From assembly GCA_964495885.1 (NCBI GenBank), contig CAZBWO010000005.1, forward strand, positions 127,409 through 191,408: a DNA stretch of 64,000 nucleotides, read 5' to 3'. Made by a program: the position numbers and the translations under genes. Every line of letters starts with the position of its first letter. Within the stretch, counting starts at the first letter, position 1. This document shows positions 58,234-64,000 of the stretch, one piece after another. The notes beneath the pieces were generated by a model that was not told the origin of the DNA, searched no databases, and was given only the letters and a program-made list of their open reading frames with translations. This DNA comes from PALG01 sp964495885. Its GTDB lineage: Bacteria; Bacteroidota; Bacteroidia; Flavobacteriales; Flavobacteriaceae.

Positions 58234-58683
58234 CTAATTGTCTGAAGCAAACCATTCTGCAAAGCTAGATTCGGTTTCCTGTAATTTTAGGGAATGAAGC
58301 TTAATATGATTGGGAAGTCGCTCCTGTATTTTTTTTGAAAAATCAATCACCATCATTTCGCTGGTAGGTTGGTAATCTACCAGTAAGACATGGTGTCCAC
58401 GATCTTTTAATTCCTGAGCTAATTCTACGTGCGGTGTATTTTTGTTAAATACCGTAGCGTGGTCAAAAACATCAACAATTTCTTCCTTTACGATTTTTTT
58501 TAGGTCGCCAAAATCAATCACCATCCCAAATTTTACGTGGTTGGAGTCTTGAATGGGGCTTCCAATTACTGTCACAGAAAGTTTGTAACTGTGGCCATGT
58601 ACATTTCGGCATTTGCCGTCATAGCCATAGAGGGCATGGCCGGTTTCAAAAGAAAATTGTTTGGTAATGCGAATAGTACTCAT
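58234..58683 (-). CDS. queD: 6-carboxy-5,6,7,8-tetrahydropterin synthase (QueD/PTPS family)
   Basis: 149 residues. The zinc ligands H16 (FSFETGHALYG), H29 and H31 (CRNVHGHSYK) and the catalytic C25 are visible. IDFGDLKKIV and DHATVFN are shared by PTPS-family proteins, and the Glu near the end (LKLQET) binds the pterin. QueD converts dihydroneopterin triphosphate to 6-carboxytetrahydropterin on the way to queuosine, though the pterin-biosynthesis paralogue PTPS has the same fold. QueC and QueE genes are not adjacent. A -7 box lies 4 bases before the start. Confidence 0.92.
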   Translation of the reverse strand: MSTIRITKQFSFETGHALYGYDGKCRNVHGHSYKLSVTVIGSPIQDSNHVKFGMVIDFGDLKKIVKEEIVDVFDHATVFNKNTPHVELAQELKDRGHHVLLVDYQPTSEMMVIDFSKKIQERLPNHIKLHSLKLQETESSFAEWFASDN

Positions 58684-58687
58684 GCGT

Positions 58688-58695
58688 CAAAGATA
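58688..58695 (-). promoter_or_regulatory. -7 element of the queD promoter, almost touching the start codon
   Basis: Reads TATCTTTG on the minus strand, perfect TAnnTTTG, 4 bases from the queD ATG. Confidence 0.65.
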
Positions 58696-58741
58696 CAGTA
58701 TTTTGCAATCAATTTTTTGACCTTCGGATTCATTTAAAAAC

Positions 58742-58749
58742 TATATTTG
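58742..58749 (+). promoter_or_regulatory. -7 element of the 2OG-Fe(II) oxygenase promoter
   Basis: TATATTTG, perfect TAnnTTTG, 22 bases before the ATG at 58772. TTTG at 58716-58719 lies 22 bases upstream, slightly long for a -33 element. Confidence 0.65.
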
Positions 58750-58771
58750 CGCACTTTTTTTGAAATATTGA

Positions 58772-59407
58772 ATGAATCTAGAGCTTTTTGAACAACTGGA
58801 TTTTCAGGAGAATCCATTGTTCGAATCGATAATCAACGATTTGCTAACCCAAAAGTATGCGGTTGTAGATACTTTTTTTGCTGAAGAAGAGGTGCTATTA
58901 CTTCGGGAAAACCTCCTTGCCAAGTTTGAAGCAGACCGCTTCAAGAAATCGGCTATTGGCAGTAAGACCCAAGAATCTATTGATAAAACCGTTCGCGGGG
59001 ATTATATTTTGTGGATAGATGAGCAAAAGGCAGATGTTGTTGAACGATTGTTTTTTGCAAAAGTAAATGAGTTAGTAAACTACCTCAACCGAACCTGTTT
59101 TTTAGGAATCCTTGAGAAGGAATTTCATTACGCACTTTATCCCAAAAGAACTTTTTATAGACGTCATTTAGACACCTTTCAAAATGATGACCGTAGAAAA
59201 TTATCTATTGTCTGCTATTTAAATGAATCTCCTTGGCCAACGGAATGGGGAGGTCAACTAAGGTTATTTCTAGACGAAAAGGAGTTGGATATCTTGCCTT
59301 TATCTGGGAGAATCGTCATTTTTGAAAGTCAGGTTTTAGAACATGAAGTAGTCATGGTAAATTCCGCTGAAAGGTTAAGCATTACTGGATGGTTGAAAAC
59401 CCGCTAG
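58772..59407 (+). CDS. 2-oxoglutarate/Fe(II)-dependent oxygenase (prolyl 4-hydroxylase-like)
   Basis: A 211-residue cupin-fold dioxygenase. The iron facial triad is H132 and D134 (YRRHLDTF) and H191 (LEHEV), with R201 as the 2-oxoglutarate anchor (AERLSITGW). A Trp-Gly-Gly turn (TEWGGQLRLF) precedes the second half of the barrel. The N-terminal 60 residues form a helical cap. The pattern is close to bacterial prolyl-4-hydroxylase-like proteins. The substrate, possibly a translation factor or other protein side chain, is unknown. It is convergent with the MATE gene at a shared CTAG. Confidence 0.88.
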   Translation: MNLELFEQLDFQENPLFESIINDLLTQKYAVVDTFFAEEEVLLLRENLLAKFEADRFKKSAIGSKTQESIDKTVRGDYILWIDEQKADVVERLFFAKVNELVNYLNRTCFLGILEKEFHYALYPKRTFYRRHLDTFQNDDRRKLSIVCYLNESPWPTEWGGQLRLFLDEKELDILPLSGRIVIFESQVLEHEVVMVNSAERLSITGWLKTR

Positions 59408-60753
59408 GATGAAGAATTTTTGACAAGTGGTAAATACTTGTTTTTAAATTTGACAACCAATGCAATCCCCCGATAGGCAATCCAACATATGATGGCGAGC
59501 CAAATTCCCCAAAGTCCCCATTCCATGAATTTTGCAAAATAAAGCACCGGAAGGAATCCAATTAATGTGGCACCAATAAGTACATTCCGTAAATAGGCCA
59601 TTTCCCCAAGCCCTTTAAAAATAGCATCAAAGGTAAAAGCAAGTGCATTAAACGGCTGACAAATAATCACCATAAAGAACATTCCGTAGAAAACATTCAA
59701 TACGGCTAGGTCTTTATTAAATAAAAGCCCAATGGGTTTGTAGAAGAACCAAAGCACAAGCATCAGAATAGCAGTAACGCCAAGATTATAGAGGGTTACT
59801 TTTTTGGTAAGTTTTAATAAAGAACGGTATTCCTTTCCGCCCAACAACTTTCCACCCAGAATATTACCTGCGGCTCCATAACCGTCAATAAAGAACGCCG
59901 TGAAGAGCCAAATATTAATGGCAATAGCATGTGCCGCTATGTATTCTTTGCCCAATCCGGTTGCTTCACGAACGGCCAGCATTAGGGCTATATTAAGCGC
60001 GATGGTTCGCACAAATAAATTTAGGCTCATGGAAACAAGCCTTTTAATTTCAGGATGAATAGGGAATCGAAACTTTAGATGTATGGGTGTTTTAACAAGA
60101 AGCATAATGAATGCCAAAATCGCCATGATGGCTTGTGAAATAAAACTTGCCCAAGCAGCACCTTTAATATGCATAGCAGGAATAAATCCTTCAATTCCAT
60201 ATACCATGGCAAAGTCTAGGCCTATGTTTATGGAAGCTCCAATAATGGCAATAATCATAGGCCAAAATGTATTTTGCAGGCCACGGAAAATACCAAAAAC
60301 TGCAAAAGTGAACAAAGTGAGGGGAAACCCCCATACACGAATATTGTAATAATCAATACTGAATTGCAAAATGAGTCCTTCGGCATTGAGTAAACGAAAG
60401 ATTTCCTCTACAAAGAAATAGGTGGCACCCAGTACCACCAAGCTCAATAAAATATTAAAATAAATTGCTTGAGCGGGGAAATCCTTCAAATCTTCCAGCT
60501 TTCCTGCACCCAGATTCTGTGAAACAATGGTGGAAATGGCCGTTCGGGTTTGGGCCAATATCCAAATGAGCATTGATAAAAAAGAGCCTACCACCCCCAC
60601 GGCTGCTAGTGATTCTGTTCCATAGGAGGAAATGTTGCCTACAACTGCGGCATCTGTACTAGATAAAACAGGTTCTGCGATACCAGCTATTATTGCAGGA
60701 ATTGCCAGTTGTTGGATTCTTCCAAATGATATGTTGGTTGGCGTACGAGACAA
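59404..60753 (-). CDS. MATE-family efflux transporter (DinF-like)
   Basis: A 449-residue inner-membrane antiporter with 12 helices in two homologous halves. Landmarks are IQQLAIPAIIAGIAEPVLSSTDA at the N-terminus and ISTIVSQNLGAGK. In the second half, AAHAIAINIWLFTAFFIDGYGAA is visible. Export of cationic drugs or metabolites driven by Na+ or H+ is the usual role. The DinF subgroup, to which the N-terminus is most similar by pattern, is linked to protection against oxidative stress. It is divergent from the T9SS type B gene and alone on its transcript. Confidence 0.92.
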   Translation of the reverse strand: MSRTPTNISFGRIQQLAIPAIIAGIAEPVLSSTDAAVVGNISSYGTESLAAVGVVGSFLSMLIWILAQTRTAISTIVSQNLGAGKLEDLKDFPAQAIYFNILLSLVVLGATYFFVEEIFRLLNAEGLILQFSIDYYNIRVWGFPLTLFTFAVFGIFRGLQNTFWPMIIAIIGASINIGLDFAMVYGIEGFIPAMHIKGAAWASFISQAIMAILAFIMLLVKTPIHLKFRFPIHPEIKRLVSMSLNLFVRTIALNIALMLAVREATGLGKEYIAAHAIAINIWLFTAFFIDGYGAAGNILGGKLLGGKEYRSLLKLTKKVTLYNLGVTAILMLVLWFFYKPIGLLFNKDLAVLNVFYGMFFMVIICQPFNALAFTFDAIFKGLGEMAYLRNVLIGATLIGFLPVLYFAKFMEWGLWGIWLAIICWIAYRGIALVVKFKNKYLPLVKNSSS

Positions 60754-60860
60754 GCTGTAAAATTACAGAAACCAAATGAATCCAATAGGACTTCCCAATT
60801 TGCCACAATAAAATCAGGATTATTATGTATCTTCAAAGTTCAAAAAAATTGCAACTTCCC

Positions 60861-62585
60861 ATGGGACGTTTCGTATTGTTGCTATGTTGTTTCTCTATGA
60901 TCTTAGGTCTACGGGCACAGGATTGCCCAGACTTGATTGTCCCTTTGCAAGGCGCCACCAATGTTCCTGTAGAAACCACGATTTCTTGGGAAGAAGTAAC
61001 TGGGGTTAATGGATATATCATCTCGCTGGGAACAACCCCCGGAGGTACTGAAATTGTTGATGAGGTACAGATTGGGAATGACCCAAACTTTACGCCGCCA
61101 TTAGGCCTTCCTGAAAACACAAGGGTTTATGTGACCATCACTCTTTTCTTTTTTGATCAGGACAACATTGTGTGCTCTAGTCAATTCTTTAATACTGAAA
61201 ATGTCGCGGTTCCCCCTGAGTGTACTTTTCTTGAAAACCCCTTGAATGGAGCCGAAAACGTAAACGTTGCCACATCCTTATTCTGGAAATATGCCGTTAA
61301 AGCAACGGGATATAGACTCACGCTAGGCACGGCTGCTGGGGCGAACGATATACTAGATAATGAAGATGTTGGAAACCAGCTTTTTTATGATCCCCCAGCA
61401 GACTTCCCGTGGGAAACGACAATTTATGTGACTATTAGCCCTTATAATGAAAACGGAATAGCCCTAGATTGCTTGGAAGAATTCTTTACCACTGCTTCCC
61501 TTGGGGAGCCTCCTACCTGTACCTCACTCATCACTCCTGAAAATGGGGCGTTTAATGTACCTCTTTCTCCTTTAGTAGCTTGGCATCCTGTTGAAAATGC
61601 CGATGGTTACCGACTGTATGTTGGAAGAACCCCTTACATCAATGATATTTTGGATGGAAGTACATTTACAGACACCTCTACGTATGTTTTTAATTTTGAA
61701 CCCAACAATACGTACTATGTGAGGATTGTCCCATTTAATCAAGCGGGGGAAGCCCAGAGTTGTCCGCAGGAATCTTTTTCAACTATTTTAGGGTGTGGCC
61801 CCTTTTATGACCCAGATACGGGAGAACTTATTACATATTACCCAGAAAGTACCTTTCCAGATTTTGTAGGAATATGCGAAGGCCAAACTCCAACAACTAT
61901 CGTCTCTCCAGATGTGGCTGATGGCTACCGCTGGTACCGCAAACTTCCTACAGGGGGGAATGAATTAATATCTGAAATGCGTTCCGTGGAAATTTCAGAA
62001 ACGGGTATTTATCTGTATGAAGTATATAATTTAATTGTTCAAGGCGGATATGAGTTGGAGTGCCCTTATCAGAAAGAATTTACAGTGACGGAATCTTCCA
62101 AACCAACAATAGACAATATCTTTAAAGAACAAATAGGGGATTTTTTTTCGGTTACGGTAATGGTTTCGGGATTAGGCGACTATGAGTATGCTTTGGATGA
62201 TGGCCCCTATACTGCTAATAATTTTTTCCTGAATCTTCCGGAAGGAGATTACTATCTAAAAGTGCGGGATATAAATGGATGTGGGGAAGTTGAGCAATTA
62301 ATTCGTTTGCGTTATCAACTACCGGGCTTTCCTCCCTATTTTTCACCAAACGGTGATGGAATCAATGACTTGTGGCACTACCGCCCTCCAAATATTAATC
62401 CTTTACCGTTAAAAGTGATTTACATCTATGATAGATACGGGAAGTTGATTGCTAGTGTGGGCCGTGTAAGTGAGGGTTGGGATGGAAAACTTGACGGAAT
62501 TGATATGCCTGCCGATGGCTACTGGTACAAAGCAATTTTGAATGATGGCAGGGAAATTACGGGTCATTTTTCGTTAGTTCGGTAG
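60861..62585 (+). CDS. Surface protein with three FN3-like repeats and T9SS type B (gliding motility) C-terminal domain
   Basis: 574 residues from the ATG at 60861, which opens the signal peptide (MGRFVLLLCCFSMILGLRA). The in-frame ATG at 60825 would add 12 polar residues. Three repeats of about 95 residues (starting near 20, 120 and 220) share CP-LI-P-NGA-NVPV, W-V-ATGYRL-LGT and a C-terminal C--EFFTT, an FN3-like fold. A middle region with paired Cys follows (about 320-460). The end carries the type B sorting domain: YFSPNGDGINDLW, IYIYDRYGKLIA, GWDGKLDGIDMPADGYWY and HFSLVR. It is a likely outer-surface or gliding-associated adhesin. Confidence 0.92.
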   Translation: MGRFVLLLCCFSMILGLRAQDCPDLIVPLQGATNVPVETTISWEEVTGVNGYIISLGTTPGGTEIVDEVQIGNDPNFTPPLGLPENTRVYVTITLFFFDQDNIVCSSQFFNTENVAVPPECTFLENPLNGAENVNVATSLFWKYAVKATGYRLTLGTAAGANDILDNEDVGNQLFYDPPADFPWETTIYVTISPYNENGIALDCLEEFFTTASLGEPPTCTSLITPENGAFNVPLSPLVAWHPVENADGYRLYVGRTPYINDILDGSTFTDTSTYVFNFEPNNTYYVRIVPFNQAGEAQSCPQESFSTILGCGPFYDPDTGELITYYPESTFPDFVGICEGQTPTTIVSPDVADGYRWYRKLPTGGNELISEMRSVEISETGIYLYEVYNLIVQGGYELECPYQKEFTVTESSKPTIDNIFKEQIGDFFSVTVMVSGLGDYEYALDDGPYTANNFFLNLPEGDYYLKVRDINGCGEVEQLIRLRYQLPGFPPYFSPNGDGINDLWHYRPPNINPLPLKVIYIYDRYGKLIASVGRVSEGWDGKLDGIDMPADGYWYKAILNDGREITGHFSLVR

Positions 62586-63080
62586 CATTTTTTCATAGCA
62601 ATAAAAAGGATAAACACTTTGTCTTGGAAAATATACCTCACCCACTTTGGTATAGTTTCTGGCCAGATAAAATCGTTGGTTTCTCTTATTTTCACTGAAA
62701 GTATCTAACCGTATAGATTCAAACCCACTTTCTTGGGCGTAGGATTCGGCGAAGTCCATAAGCGACTTGGCATGCCCTTGGTGTTGATGATTGGGATGTA
62801 TTGCCAACCGATGAATATAGAGGTTTCGGCCATCGTTTGAAAGCCATTGCACTAGGTCGTATTCCAGATCTTTTACTTCGGAAAGAGTAATGCACCCAAT
62901 AATTTCTTTTGCTTTCAGTAGCACATAGAGTTCCTGCCTATTACAATCTTCTGAAAAGGCCTCCTTACTTGGATAATCTGTATCCCATTGAAAAATTCCA
63001 TCACGTATCATTTTTTGCGCACAAGCCTGTGTAAGCGCCAACAGCATGTCAATTTCAGTGGGTTCTGCCTTCCGAATCAT
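62574..63080 (-). CDS. GNAT-family N-acetyltransferase
   Basis: 168 residues. The acetyl-CoA pyrophosphate loop is visible in LAIHPNHQHQGHAKSLMDFAESY (HQHQGHAKSL is the Q/RxxGxG/A equivalent), and the C-terminal IRLDTFSENKRNQRFYLARNYTKVGEVYFPRQSVYPFYCYEKML is typical of small GNAT proteins in this group. The start is MIRKAEPTEIDML. The substrate is unknown. Its 3' end overlaps the convergent T9SS type B gene by 12 bases, and it is divergent from the UspA gene. Confidence 0.88.
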   Translation of the reverse strand: MIRKAEPTEIDMLLALTQACAQKMIRDGIFQWDTDYPSKEAFSEDCNRQELYVLLKAKEIIGCITLSEVKDLEYDLVQWLSNDGRNLYIHRLAIHPNHQHQGHAKSLMDFAESYAQESGFESIRLDTFSENKRNQRFYLARNYTKVGEVYFPRQSVYPFYCYEKMLPN

Positions 63081-63090
63081 AAATAAAGCC

Positions 63091-63098
63091 TATTTTTG
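63091..63098 (+). promoter_or_regulatory. -7 element of the universal stress protein promoter
   Basis: TATTTTTG, perfect TAnnTTTG, 19 bases before the ATG at 63118. It indicates that the longer in-frame start at 63046 is not used. Confidence 0.65.
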
Positions 63099-63117
63099 CA
63101 GTCAAGATACAGCAATT

Positions 63118-63909
63118 ATGAAAAATATTTTGGTTCCTGTAAATGATGTTTCCAAAGCAATTACCAACACAAGATACGCGGTGCATTTAGCATCTATCTC
63201 TGGAGCTAAGGTATATTTGGTGAACACCTACAAAGAGTTTTCTAAGGTTGGAGCCTTGACAAAGGTGAATCAGTTGATTGTGGAAGATAGTGAAGAGATT
63301 TTGGATCAAGTCCTTAAAGAAGTTGATACCAAAGGGGTAGAAATTCTTCCCATTTCATTAAAAGGGGATCCTTTTGAGGGGATTAAACGAATTTCCCAGC
63401 AATTAGCAATTGATTTACTTATTTTATCACCACAGAGTGTGGAAATAGTAGATGAATTATATCTAGGGAATATCACTGGGAAACTTGTAAAGCAGACAGA
63501 AATCCCCGTCCTTTTAGTTCCAAAGGATTATATCTTTAGAAAGATTGAAACCATTTTGTTAGCATTTAAAAACGGACAAGTAACCGAAGACGCTGTGAAA
63601 CCTTTAAAAGAATTGGCTGGTTTTTTTAGCGCAAAAATCAATCTTTTACAGGTAGAAACTCCAGACATGGCTCAAGAAGAAACTCCGCTTTCCAAAGTCT
63701 TGGAAGACATTCAAGATACTTATACTCAAACCAAGAACGCCACTATTTATCAAGGCGTATTAGAGCATTTTCAATCTAGTCATCCAGATCTTTTGTGTGT
63801 TTTTAGAAGAAACCGAGGATTTTTCACCAAGCTTTGGGAAAAGAATACCATTTCAAAAAAGGATTTTCACACCACCAAACCTTTATTGATTTTAAAAGGG
63901 GTGGATTGA
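63118..63909 (+). CDS. Universal stress protein (two UspA-like domains)
   Basis: 263 residues from MKNILVPVNDVSKAITNTRYAV. The N-terminal UspA domain (about 1-140) has the strand KNILVPV, the later LLILSPQSVEI and GNITGKLVKQTEIPVLLVP. A second, degenerate domain (about 142-263) starts with IETILLAFKNGQVTED and ends with LLILKGVD. The G-2x-G-9x-G(S/T) ATP-binding signature is not complete in the first domain, so ATP binding is doubtful. Such tandem Usp proteins respond to stress or stationary phase in many Bacteroidota. It is alone on its transcript, with a tRNA downstream. Confidence 0.9.
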   Translation: MKNILVPVNDVSKAITNTRYAVHLASISGAKVYLVNTYKEFSKVGALTKVNQLIVEDSEEILDQVLKEVDTKGVEILPISLKGDPFEGIKRISQQLAIDLLILSPQSVEIVDELYLGNITGKLVKQTEIPVLLVPKDYIFRKIETILLAFKNGQVTEDAVKPLKELAGFFSAKINLLQVETPDMAQEETPLSKVLEDIQDTYTQTKNATIYQGVLEHFQSSHPDLLCVFRRNRGFFTKLWEKNTISKKDFHTTKPLLILKGVD

Positions 63910-63946
63910 TTTTTTTTAGTATTTTCGCACCCATACCAATGATCAA

Positions 63947-64000
63947 GGGGATGTAGCTCAGCTGGCTAGAGCGCTTGACTGGCAGTCAAGAGGTCGTGGG
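63947..64000 (+). tRNA. tRNA-Ala (GGC), cut by the window edge
   Basis: 54 of about 74 nt are in the window. The acceptor 5' strand GGGGATG, D-arm GCTC...GAGC, anticodon stem CTTGA/TCAAG with loop CTGGCAG (anticodon GGC), variable loop AGGTC and the first T-stem strand GTGGG are visible. GGGG at the 5' end fits alanine tRNAs, but the G3-U70 identity pair lies outside the window. The TATTTTCG upstream (63920-63927) is an imperfect -7 element. Confidence 0.85.

Noticed and set aside
58684..58771. preQ1 riboswitch upstream of queD
   Set aside because: The -7 box lies 4 bases before the start codon, leaving no leader.
60861..61800. FN3-like repeats taken as a CRISPR or DNA repeat region
   Set aside because: The three units are about 95 codons each with low nucleotide identity; there is no spacer-repeat structure.

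Overview
The window is a stretch of Bacteroidota chromosome, most likely from a marine member of the Flavobacteriaceae. The evidence is AT-rich DNA, repeated matches to the Bacteroidota sigma-factor -7 element TAnnTTTG, two secreted proteins with type IX secretion (T9SS) C-terminal domains (one type A, one type B gliding-motility type), a small PID-CTERM protein, and family-level matches throughout to flavobacterial genes. I cannot assign a genus. Most of the content is housekeeping. I see no prophage, insertion sequence, CRISPR array, rRNA operon or plasmid function. Genes are packed very tightly, and only one gene-free stretch exceeds 300 bases (13049-13561).

Layout. 1-7300: a truncated secreted protein of unknown function, an outer-membrane barrel, a stomatin/SPFH protein, a phosphoethanolamine transferase coupled to a small PLC-fold (FAM151-like) protein, and glnS. 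7300-12800: folB, tRNA-Cys, then a minus-strand series of LysE exporter, DUF2807, MarC, DUF3124 lipoprotein and RNase R. 12800-17150: DUF2007, the AT-rich spacer, rpiB, a CDF zinc exporter, an ElaA-like acetyltransferase, the ammonium channel and a small unknown gene. 17200-25300 (all minus): rnpA, DUF4349, C-terminal processing protease and fatty-acid hydroxylase form one close-packed unit, and a metallo-beta-lactamase-fold hydrolase, subtilase lipoprotein and M1 aminopeptidase form another. 25490-32700: a Na+/H+ antiporter, a small lipoprotein, lepA, dusB, a LolCE-type permease, rbfA, methylmalonyl-CoA epimerase and a tRNA with CAU anticodon. 32800-38670: the PID-CTERM protein, riboflavin synthase, pdxA, and then the lipid-linked series yceD, rpmF, fabH, accB, accC. 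38750-46500: a DAO-family oxidoreductase, mtgA, a GH3 glucosidase, an orphan ABC ATPase, prolyl oligopeptidase and DoxX. 46590-50120: an FG-GAP/ASPIC T9SS protein and a diheme cytochrome lipoprotein, with a second DoxX paralogue upstream. 50180-64000: asd, mscL, alr, tdk, an unknown protein with rsmI, a carboxymuconolactone decarboxylase-like protein, recJ, lpxH, queD, a 2OG-Fe(II) oxygenase, a MATE exporter, a T9SS type B protein, a GNAT enzyme, a UspA protein and a truncated tRNA-Ala.

Cell-biology themes. The envelope is well represented: lipid A (lpxH, PEtN transferase), peptidoglycan (alr, mtgA, asd for diaminopimelate), lipoprotein release (LolCE-type) and several secreted peptidases. 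The acyl-chain genes fabH-accB-accC follow rpmF directly. No gene stands out as a clearly new defence or mobile system. The best leads are the PEtN-transferase/FAM151-like pair, the cytochrome/FG-GAP/DoxX locus, the PID-CTERM protein, the AT-rich intergenic region at 13 kb, promoters that imply leaderless mRNAs, near-universal overlap of convergent genes, and an over-used heptamer TTCCGAA.
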